Below are positions 28,400 to 33,613 of a DNA stretch of 33,613 bases, piece after piece. The translations under genes were made by a program, and so were the position numbers. The stretch spans positions 1 through 33,613 of the IMG/VR virus record IMGVR_UViG_3300036790_000082. One strand, written 5' to 3'. Position 1 is the first letter of the stretch, and every line of letters begins with the position of its first letter. Below the pieces are notes generated by a model, which was not told where the DNA came from, searched no databases, and saw nothing but the letters and a program-made list of their open reading frames with translations. The DNA comes from a virus.

Positions 28400-28825
28400 C
28401 TATTTGTTATCTTCGAAGGTAGATTCGAGGAACTTGTCCCTGGCGCTGCGGGAGACGTTGGTGATGTCTTCCTCGCCCGTTTCAGGGAACCTTGCCCTCA
28501 GTGCGTCGAGATTCTGCCTCATCTGGAGATTCAGCGGGGCAATGTCCCTTGGAGCTACCTCAGAACGGTCAATCGACCGCGCCATGTACAACGTCATCTG
28601 GGCCTCAGTTGATTCCGCAGCTTCATCAGGCATCATCGCGAGGTCGTTCAGGACACCCTGCTCGTTGCGGCCGACTTCCGGCTCCTCGTGCTCAGCCAGG
28701 GATCCGCACAGCTCGCAGAGGTAGACTCCCTTGCGCTTCCAGTAGAACCGCGTGCCCCGGGCGATCTCAGTGTGGCACTGCACACAGGAAGCCTTGTAGT
28801 CGGACTCCTCGATCCATTTGCCCAT
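28400..28825 (-). CDS. Zinc-ribbon protein, possible small terminase-type or accessory factor
   Basis: This 141-residue protein starts at the ATG overlapping the upstream TGA, with GGAG 6 nt before it. N-terminal residues 12-42 have a zinc-ribbon pattern (ASCVQCHTEI and YLCELCG). The rest is helical and charged, with ALRARFPETGEEDITNVSRSARDKFLE near the end. It lies four genes upstream of the terminase large subunit, where the small subunit is often found, and its helical second half with a DNA-binding ribbon could serve that role. No clear family match is visible; the terminase idea is a guess. Confidence 0.6.
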   Translation of the reverse strand: MGKWIEESDYKASCVQCHTEIARGTRFYWKRKGVYLCELCGSLAEHEEPEVGRNEQGVLNDLAMMPDEAAESTEAQMTLYMARSIDRSEVAPRDIAPLNLQMRQNLDALRARFPETGEEDITNVSRSARDKFLESTFEDNK

Positions 28826-29136
28826 CACACGCTCCTGTAGGACTTGCCAATTCGAATCTGGTACAGCGTACCACGGGCTATGCCGGTCATCTTGCTGATC
28901 TTGCAGTCGGTGTAGCCCTGCTTCATGAAGGTCTTCACGTTCCGGACGACTGTTTCATCCAGCCTGCGGTCGCTCCTGGGCCTGCTGTAGCCCTTGTGAG
29001 TCACGCCGTTCAGGATCAGGTTGATGTTGTCAGGCGTGCACCCGTACTCAGCAGCCAGGTCAGCCGCCGTCACACCCGAGTCGGCAAACATCCTGATCAT
29101 GTCCGCGTCCTTCGGCTGAATCTTCGTCCTTGGCAT
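28825..29136 (-). CDS. Helix-turn-helix DNA-binding protein
   Basis: This 103-residue protein starts MPRTKIQPKDADMIRMF with GGAGG 5-6 nt upstream; an earlier in-frame ATG at 29187 has no such site. It has two helix-turn-helix-like segments: VTAADLAAEYGCTPDNINLIL (about residues 22-42) and YTDCKISKMTGIARGTLYQIRIGKSYRSV (about 75-103). It could be a regulator or the DNA-recognition subunit of the terminase. It overlaps the upstream small gene by 77 nt and the next by one base (TGATG). Confidence 0.75.
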   Translation of the reverse strand: MPRTKIQPKDADMIRMFADSGVTAADLAAEYGCTPDNINLILNGVTHKGYSRPRSDRRLDETVVRNVKTFMKQGYTDCKISKMTGIARGTLYQIRIGKSYRSV

Positions 29137-29302
29137 CCGTGCCTCCAAAGTGCTTGTCCAGGAGCAGGTACAGCTCCCAGGCGTCATCCTCGGTGATGAT
29201 AAGTCCCGGGTGCCCGTCAGTATTCCTGATCATGAGCTTTGCGGGCTCGGGCGCGGGCGGAGGCTTGATGTCTACCGAAGCGTAACGGGAGTAGTCGGTC
29301 AT
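29060..29302 (-). CDS. Small protein with IITE-x-DA motif, unknown
   Basis: This 80-residue protein starts MTDYSRYASVDIKPPPAPEP. Its centre, DGHPGLIITEDDAWELYLLLDKHFGG, resembles the C-terminus of the 31340-31708 protein (SSFIITEKDAHEI). The last 25 residues overlap the start of the HTH gene in another frame and look unconstrained, so the gene may have gained a tail by losing its stop. TAGTAT lies 6 nt before the ATG with no ribosome site. Confidence 0.6.
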   Translation of the reverse strand: MTDYSRYASVDIKPPPAPEPAKLMIRNTDGHPGLIITEDDAWELYLLLDKHFGGTDAKDEDSAEGRGHDQDVCRLGCDGG

Positions 29303-29308
29303 ACCTAT

Positions 29309-29314
29309 ATACTA
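29309..29314 (-). promoter_or_regulatory. -10 box TAGTAT, 6 nt before ATG 29302; possible divergent TATACT
   Basis: TAGTAT-n6-ATG on the minus strand begins the pre-terminase operon. The same AT-rich patch reads TATATACT on the plus strand and could also be a -10 for the divergent DUF3310 operon, whose ATG lies 42 bp away with its own GGAG site. Confidence 0.5.
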
Positions 29315-29355
29315 CCTCGTGGAACATAAACAGCCCCTCCGATGTTGGAGCAGAC

Positions 29356-29574
29356 ATGACCGAATCCGTGAACCACCCGAGCCACTATGGCGGAGCAGAG
29401 AACCCTTACGAGGTCATCAAAGTAGCCCGCGCCTGGGGCTTCACCAAGGATGCCTTCCTGTTCAACGTCCTGAAGTACATCGGCCGACCGGGCAAGGGCA
29501 ACTACCTCGAAGACCTGAAGAAGGCACGATTCTACCTCGATGAGAAGATTTCGGACATGGAGGACGGCAAGTGA
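29356..29574 (+). CDS. DUF3310-family small protein
   Basis: This 72-residue protein has the family pattern throughout: VNHPSHYGG, PYEVIKVARAWGF, FLFNVLKYIGRPGKGN, YLEDLKKARFYLDEKI. Members are widespread in phages and often annotated as nucleotide kinase-like, though the activity is not proven. GGAG lies 5 nt before the ATG. It heads an operon whose genes overlap by a few bases (GTGA with the next), together with nucleotide-metabolism-type genes, so a role in nucleotide pools fits. Confidence 0.88.
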   Translation: MTESVNHPSHYGGAENPYEVIKVARAWGFTKDAFLFNVLKYIGRPGKGNYLEDLKKARFYLDEKISDMEDGK

Positions 29575-30425
29575 CTAGTTTCCATGATGGAGACGGCCTG
29601 CCGATCGAGACTGAGCCTGTCTTCGGGCTGAGTACCACTACCGGGGGACAAGGCACGAGCGGCAGGGTAGAGTGGACCGGCGACAAGACGTATGAGATCC
29701 ACGACTCGGGCTCGAAATCTCAGTATGACGACGGCATGCAGCGAGACAACACCGCTGGCAAGCCCCGGTTCGACCTCATCTTCCCGCGCGACATTCCGTA
29801 CGAGGATCAGCTTCTCACGCGCGTAGCCATGCAGTACGCGGTAGGCGGGGATAAGTACGGTGACCGGAACTGGGAGAAGTCGTCCAGCGAAAAGAGCCTT
29901 GCCCACCACGAAGCTGCTCTCATGCGCCATGTCGTGAAGTTCCTGACCGGCACTGAGGACGGCGAAGACCACGCGGCAGCTATCGTGTGGAACACCAACG
30001 CTGTCGACCTGACGCGTCGGAACATCAAGAAGAACACGACACCGGAAGCCGGAGGAGCAGGCGGCGGGGATACTGTGGACAAGAGTATAGAGTTCCGCCC
30101 CTATAACCCCTCGACCGGTAAGTACGAAGCGAGTGACCCGCCCGGCTACTGGCAGGACCGCTTCAAGGTGGAGAACGGCGCGGCTAAGCTAGACCCTCTG
30201 GTGATGGACGACCTTGTCTTCGAGGACGGGGATACCCTCACCGACTCTTTGAACGACACCTGGCGCTACCACGCTAGTAACGACGCCTGGACATGCGCGG
30301 ACGATGATCTGGACGACGCCAGCAGCCTCCAGGACATACTGCAGTGCTGGCCACCGCTCACTCTCATTTCCGGGCCACGACCCGGCTGTAAGATCAACAA
30401 GGACGGAAAGGTGACCGGGGCATGA
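29571..30425 (+). CDS. dATP/dGTP diphosphohydrolase-like protein (DUF5664-type)
   Basis: This 284-residue protein starts at GTG overlapping the previous TGA. Residues 60-150 match the family: GKPRFDLIFPR, LLTRVAMQYAVGGDKYGDRNWEK, HHEAALMRHVVKFLTG and EDGEDHAAAIVWNTNAVDL; the conserved Glu, His and Asp residues suggest a metal-dependent all-alpha NTP pyrophosphohydrolase fold. Such enzymes remove dATP or dGTP and sometimes support phages with modified bases. N-terminal 55 residues are low-complexity. Residues 165-284 form an added domain with DDLVFEDGDTLTDSL, TWRYHASNDAWTC and a terminal Pro/Gly motif, of unknown role. Confidence 0.8.
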   Translation: MTSFHDGDGLPIETEPVFGLSTTTGGQGTSGRVEWTGDKTYEIHDSGSKSQYDDGMQRDNTAGKPRFDLIFPRDIPYEDQLLTRVAMQYAVGGDKYGDRNWEKSSSEKSLAHHEAALMRHVVKFLTGTEDGEDHAAAIVWNTNAVDLTRRNIKKNTTPEAGGAGGGDTVDKSIEFRPYNPSTGKYEASDPPGYWQDRFKVENGAAKLDPLVMDDLVFEDGDTLTDSLNDTWRYHASNDAWTCADDDLDDASSLQDILQCWPPLTLISGPRPGCKINKDGKVTGA

Positions 30426-30643
30426 GCCTGTACGACGATAGGATCGACACAGCCCGGGAGTTCCTGCTCAAGTACCCCGCTGACAGCCAGGAGTTCGAGG
30501 CAGCAGCGGAGCACCTGAAGTGGGTGGACATCCACGGGGACGACATCGACCGCGCCAGGGTTATATCGGCTCTGAGGGAAGTACACGACAGCCGGGGAAA
30601 TGAGCAGCGAGCGCTGCAACAGCTAGTGAGGTTCTTCACGTGA
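30422..30643 (+). CDS. Small helical protein, unknown
   Basis: This 73-residue protein (MSLYDDRIDTAREFLLKYP and EFEAAAEHLKWVDIHGDD) is helical and acidic. Its ATG overlaps the previous stop by four bases (ATGA) and its stop overlaps the next GTG start, so it is translated as part of the operon. Family not recognised. Confidence 0.6.
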   Translation: MSLYDDRIDTAREFLLKYPADSQEFEAAAEHLKWVDIHGDDIDRARVISALREVHDSRGNEQRALQQLVRFFT

Positions 30644-31113
30644 AGCTATACCTAGGCAACAAGATGAGCGGCGTTCCGTATTTCAACGCGCCGTGGTTCG
30701 ACAAGGTGTCCTCCGCTGCTCGTATCTTCGAGGGCGTCACTGAGGTGTTCAACCCAGCCGAGCAGGACCGCAAGCGTGGTTTCGACCCCATGCTGTGCCC
30801 CAACGGCAGCGCTGAGGAGGCAGAAAAGGCAGGATTCGTTCTCCGAGACGCACTCGGAGACGACTATGCCTGGATCACCAAGAACAGCGACGGCCTGGTC
30901 ATCGGCCCGCAGTGGCGCGACTCCCCAGGGACTATCTCTGAGATCGCCGTGCACCAGGCTCTGAAACTGCCGGTCTGGGAGTGGAGCACCCTCCAGTACT
31001 TCGGATCACGGCTGCTGACGATGGCCCCGGCGCGGTCGCTGACCGTGACGCTGCCGCCCGTCCTGGACTTGCACTCTAAGGGCTACCTGTACCCGGAACT
31101 GGAGATGTGGTAA
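30640..31113 (+). CDS. DUF4406-like protein (nucleoside 2-deoxyribosyltransferase-like fold)
   Basis: This 157-residue protein starts at GTG overlapping the previous TGA. It has MKLYLGNKMSGVPYFNAPWFDKV and VTEVFNPAEQDRKRG, the opening of DUF4406 proteins, and later GLVIGPQWRDSPGTISEIAVHQALKLPVWEW, where SPGT-x-E is the substrate-like motif of this Rossmann-like fold. The C-terminal 35 residues are extra. Related enzymes act on nucleosides or nucleotides, consistent with the operon, but the activity is unproven. Confidence 0.8.
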   Translation: MKLYLGNKMSGVPYFNAPWFDKVSSAARIFEGVTEVFNPAEQDRKRGFDPMLCPNGSAEEAEKAGFVLRDALGDDYAWITKNSDGLVIGPQWRDSPGTISEIAVHQALKLPVWEWSTLQYFGSRLLTMAPARSLTVTLPPVLDLHSKGYLYPELEMW

Positions 31114-31295
31114 TGGAAAAGACCCTTCTAGACTGCCTGATAGAGTCCATGGGCGTCATGATCCCGCTGATCACGGCTGATCCTCGCATGCGCCTTACCG
31201 ATGTCGAGACCTTCGAGAACAGCACCCGGTGGACGATCTCTCTGGACGGCGAAGACGAGCAGATGTTCATGGAGATCGGCGTGAAGAAGCCGTAA
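31113..31295 (+). CDS. Small acidic protein, unknown
   Basis: This is a 60-residue protein, MEKTLLDCLIESMGVMIPL, with an acidic body and the end EQMFMEIGVKKP. The ATG overlaps the previous TAA (TAATG); a GTG two codons earlier is an alternative. It is the last gene of the operon, 12 bp before a strong terminator. Family not recognised. Confidence 0.6.
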   Translation: MEKTLLDCLIESMGVMIPLITADPRMRLTDVETFENSTRWTISLDGEDEQMFMEIGVKKP

Positions 31296-31306
31296 TCAGG
31301 ACACAG

Positions 31307-31339
31307 AAAAGCCCGGAAGTTTTAGCTTCCGGGCTTTTT
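31307..31339. terminator. Strong two-way terminator between convergent genes
   Basis: AAAAGCCCGGAAG (31307-31319) pairs with CTTCCGGGCTTTT (31326-31338): a 13-bp stem with loop TTTTAG. T5 follows on the plus strand, and the A-run gives T4 on the minus strand. It ends the nucleotide operon and the 31340-31708 gene. Confidence 0.9.
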
Positions 31340-31708
31340 CTACTTCGCGACGCAGGTGAGCGTGCAGATCTCGTGAGCGTCCTTCTCAGTAATGATGAAC
31401 GACGAGTAGCCGTTCCACCTCATCCAGATCTCAGACAGCTCGAAGTCCTCGGCAACCCAGGAGTGCAGGTACTCAACGTGGAGACCGGGCACCTGGACGG
31501 CGTAGTCCTCATGGGGGACTTCGTCTCGCAGCTTCTTCCTAAGGCCGTAGACGGACGCTCTGGGGCGTCCCAGCAGCCTGCCGATCTCCGTAGGACCCAT
31601 ATCCGGGTTATCCCGGACGAACTGGATCTCCTCAGCCGACCAGCAGGTGCCGTGACCCCAGCGCTTGCCGGAGGCGCGGTCTTCTGCGGACGGGGAGTTG
31701 TAGCTCAT
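31340..31708 (-). CDS. Myb/GcrA-like helix-turn-helix protein
   Basis: This 122-residue protein has CWSAEEIQFVRDNPDMGPTEIGRLLGRPRASVYGLRKKL at about residues 22-60, the W-[ST]-x-EE start and L-G-R-S/A-x-x-S/A-V recognition helix of GcrA/SANT-like DNA-binding modules. The C-terminal half contains EIWMRWNGYSSFIITEKDAHEI, similar to the 29060-29302 protein. AGGGA lies close before the ATG. It likely binds DNA as a regulator; the target is unknown. Confidence 0.75.
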   Translation of the reverse strand: MSYNSPSAEDRASGKRWGHGTCWSAEEIQFVRDNPDMGPTEIGRLLGRPRASVYGLRKKLRDEVPHEDYAVQVPGLHVEYLHSWVAEDFELSEIWMRWNGYSSFIITEKDAHEICTLTCVAK

Positions 31709-31741
31709 GTCCCTGTAACGCCCGGCAGGGTGCTCGTATTC

Positions 31742-33613
31742 CTACAGCTTGATCCAGCTAACGCTTCCGTACACGTAGGTTGTCTTCAGGGAACTGGCGT
31801 CGATTACCACGATCTTGTAGAACCCGTAGCTGCCGGTCTGAAGGTCAGCGTTCGGGATGGCTACGGCACACTGGCCAGCCGCTGCGTTGGTGACCGTGAT
31901 AGCCGGGGAGTCTCCTCCGGATGACAGGATCAGGCTGGAGGGATCGGTGTCAGAAACACCGGCCGCCGTCTTGAAGACCATGTTGACGGTGCAGTCGGTA
32001 AGGTCTTCCGCGCTGCCGTTCAGTGTCAGGGTGGCGTTGAACGTCTGGTCGTCAAACTCGTTGAGGGTGATAGCTGTCTGCTGCATTACCGGTCCAATCA
32101 TTGCTGCGCCTGAGTCTGGGCTAGAGGTAGACCCTCCTGTGTCGAGAGACTGCACTGTTCCCCCGGACACATACGCGACGGGAGTGATGTCTCCGCCTCC
32201 CAGTATAGATGAAATCGAGCCTTCTGCCGGAGCCGGGCCTGTCACAGTGCCGCTGGACCCTTCATCAAGCGACTGGAGAGACCCGCCTGACACAGCGGAA
32301 TCCGGGGCGATGTCTCCGCTTTCGGTACTCTCGCGGCTAACCGCTCCGCCTGTATCAGGGCTGGACACAGTTCCTCCCGTGTCAGGGGCCGTGACAGAAC
32401 CGCCGGAGACCGTGGAGCCGGGTGTGATGCTACCCGTGGCTGTATCTGCCGGGCTGACGACTGCACCTGTGTCCTGAATCGTGACCGTACCGCCCGATAC
32501 CGTGCTGGAAGGCTCGATGCTGCCCGAATTAACCTGCGGGGTTAGAGAAACCGTCGTACTAGCCGCCACATGCCAGCTACGGCTTGCTATAGCTACCGAA
32601 ATAGCAGGGAGAACGAGATCGAAAGTGCCCGAAATGCTCGACGGGCCGCCCGAAATTCCTCCGATGGACGTTGACGCTAGCGAGACTACCGGCAGAGGCA
32701 GCTCGATGCTCAGACTTCCTGAAATCAGCTTGCGAGAGGCAATGTCGACCGATGGCGCGGGCAGAACAGGAGCGAAACCGCCGGAAATCAGCTTGCGCGA
32801 GGCAATATCCAGTGCAGGAGCAGGCAGAACCAGCCCGAAACTGCCGGAAACTAGCTTCCTGGAGGCAATATCCAGGGCAGGGACAGGAAGTCCGAGGTTG
32901 AGGTCTCCGGAAATGACCTTTCGCGACGATATGGCTACAGAAGGTGCCGGAAGCGCGATACTGAAGTCACCGGAAATCACCTTGGCCGATGTCGAGGCAA
33001 TAGCCACCGACGGAGCCGGAAGCACGAGGCTCAGACTTCCGGATACCAGCCTGCGAGAAGCGATAGACGTCGTAGGCGCGGGGAGCGTCAGACTGAAACT
33101 TCCGGAAATCAGCTTTCGCGAGGAGATCGCTACAGCAGGCTTCGGCAGCGCCGGGGTGAAACTTCCTGAGATCAGCTTGCGAGAGGCAATCGAGATGACA
33201 GGCTTCGGGAGAGTCAGGGTCAGCGGGCCGCTCTCAGTGTTAACCGTGGAACCGGGCTTTACTTCGACCGCTATCGCACCGTAGATGTCACTGGACTCTG
33301 TCCACCCGACAGTCATCGAGGAGCCTGTAGACGGCACTGTGGCCCCGCCTGTACACCCGGCTCCCGTGCTAGTGTCGTGGTTCTCCTTCCACCTCTGGGT
33401 TATGCCGGTAGGCCCGGAGAACGATGTAAACGACGACCCTGTGCAGACGCCAGCAGCCACCATTCCGCCGCTGGTTGTAGAGGACAGTACGGCGGTTCCG
33501 CTGGTCTTAGACGCTCCGTTGGCTATACCGGCCAGTACAGGCGTGCCGAGGGATGCTCCTCCCGTGAAGCTGAGAGAAACGCCCAGGAGCGCCTTCGACG
33601 GAGTACGGGAGTA
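31742..33613 (-). CDS. Repeat-rich surface or tail adhesin-like protein (5' end outside window)
   Basis: The frame remains open to the right edge, so at least 623 residues are present and the N-terminus is missing. The first visible part is a beta-rich Ser/Thr/Gly domain (about 120 residues). Then come about ten 21-residue repeats of the type SGSFSLVLPAPSVAIASRKLI (residues about 78-297 counted from an internal Met), a second Gly/Ser/Asp repeat block, and a C-terminal Ig-like or BppU-N-like domain (NATLTLNGSAEDLTDCTVNMVF, SYGFYKIVVIDASS). It resembles phage minor tail or receptor-binding proteins and is the first gene past the nucleotide operon. It may begin a second structural operon. Function inferred. 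Confidence 0.7.
   Translation of the reverse strand, partial: YSRTPSKALLGVSLSFTGGASLGTPVLAGIANGASKTSGTAVLSSTTSGGMVAAGVCTGSSFTSFSGPTGITQRWKENHDTSTGAGCTGGATVPSTGSSMTVGWTESSDIYGAIAVEVKPGSTVNTESGPLTLTLPKPVISIASRKLISGSFTPALPKPAVAISSRKLISGSFSLTLPAPTTSIASRRLVSGSLSLVLPAPSVAIASTSAKVISGDFSIALPAPSVAISSRKVISGDLNLGLPVPALDIASRKLVSGSFGLVLPAPALDIASRKLISGGFAPVLPAPSVDIASRKLISGSLSIELPLPVVSLASTSIGGISGGPSSISGTFDLVLPAISVAIASRSWHVAASTTVSLTPQVNSGSIEPSSTVSGGTVTIQDTGAVVSPADTATGSITPGSTVSGGSVTAPDTGGTVSSPDTGGAVSRESTESGDIAPDSAVSGGSLQSLDEGSSGTVTGPAPAEGSISSILGGGDITPVAYVSGGTVQSLDTGGSTSSPDSGAAMIGPVMQQTAITLNEFDDQTFNATLTLNGSAEDLTDCTVNMVFKTAAGVSDTDPSSLILSSGGDSPAITVTNAAAGQCAVAIPNADLQTGSYGFYKIVVIDASSLKTTYVYGSVSWIKL
32099..32530 (-). 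repeat. Gly/Ser/Asp-rich repeat block in the adhesin-like gene
   Basis: Imperfect repeats of the type GSITPGSTVSGGSVTAPDTG with runs such as VSSPDTGG and VQSLDTGG encode about 144 residues. They look like an elastic linker between the beta repeats and the C-terminal domain. Units are irregular in length. Confidence 0.65.
32573..33232 (-). repeat. About ten tandem 63-bp repeats (21-aa units) in the adhesin-like gene
   Basis: Units read SG-(S/D/G)-F/L-x-L-x-LPAP-x-V-x-IASRKLI; starts are near residues 78, 99, 120, 141, 164, 185, 206, 227, 248. Two units carry a 2-residue insertion (IASTSAKVI and LASTSIGGI). DNA copies share GAAATCAGCTTGCGNGAGGCAAT. The pattern suggests a beta-helix or beta-solenoid shaft. 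Confidence 0.85.

Noticed and set aside
28492-29196. 234-residue plus-strand frame across the pre-terminase genes
   Set aside because: It is opposite to three well-supported genes with ribosome sites and has no recognisable domain.
32573-33232. Regular 63-bp repeats that look like a CRISPR array
   Set aside because: The repeats are in frame, all encode a 21-residue protein unit, and have no unique spacers.

Overview
This window looks like part of the genome of a long-tailed (siphovirus-type) bacteriophage of a high-GC Gram-positive host, most likely Streptomyces or a relative. The evidence is the HK97-type head genes, a tail chaperone pair before a tape measure gene, a secreted LysM/transglycosylase protein of the resuscitation-factor type, moderately high GC, frequent GTG starts, and -10 boxes of the TAGAnT kind typical of actinobacteria. 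The host is an inference. No integrase, repressor, tRNA or rRNA gene was seen.

Layout. Read from right to left on the minus strand, the window holds one long morphogenesis module. It starts with HTH and zinc-ribbon genes (29.3-28.4 kb) and continues with a membrane-anchored HNH protein and the terminase large subunit (27.4-25.7), portal (24.3-22.7), prohead protease with a long acidic tail (22.6-21.1) and major capsid protein (20.9-19.6). A run of small head-associated proteins follows (19.5-17.8). Next comes a sugar cassette (17.7-13.1: four glycosyltransferase-like genes, a nucleotide-sugar 4,6-dehydratase and a methyltransferase), then a dCMP deaminase (13.0-12.5). The connector and neck genes (9.3-6.5) include a protein that fuses a histone-like tail to a cysteine-peptidase-like domain. 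Last are another glycosyltransferase, the major tail protein, an endonuclease VII-like gene, the tail chaperones with a -1 frameshift, a gp10-like protein and the tape measure protein, which runs off the left edge and carries an NlpC/P60-like domain.

Three plus-strand cassettes interrupt the module. The first (9.5-12.1 kb) has a metallophosphoesterase, an HTH-like protein, an HNH endonuclease, and a small gene behind a highly structured leader. The second (25.1-25.6) is a LysM/transglycosylase gene lying between the portal side and terminase, and it ends at a perfect 38-bp palindrome. The third (29.4-31.3) is an operon of DUF3310, dATP/dGTP diphosphohydrolase-like, DUF4406-like and small proteins. 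At the right edge two minus-strand genes encode a Myb/GcrA-like HTH protein and a large repeat protein, probably a tail or surface adhesin, truncated by the window.

Expression. Nine minus-strand genes, including terminase and the tail chaperone, have a TAnnnT hexamer exactly 6 nt before the start codon and no good ribosome binding site, which suggests leaderless mRNAs. The major head and tail genes instead have TTGnnn-N17/18-TAnnnT promoters and strong Shine-Dalgarno sites. A 45-bp element is duplicated before the tape measure gene and the connector gene. Terminator hairpins lie after the protease, capsid and major tail genes and between convergent genes.
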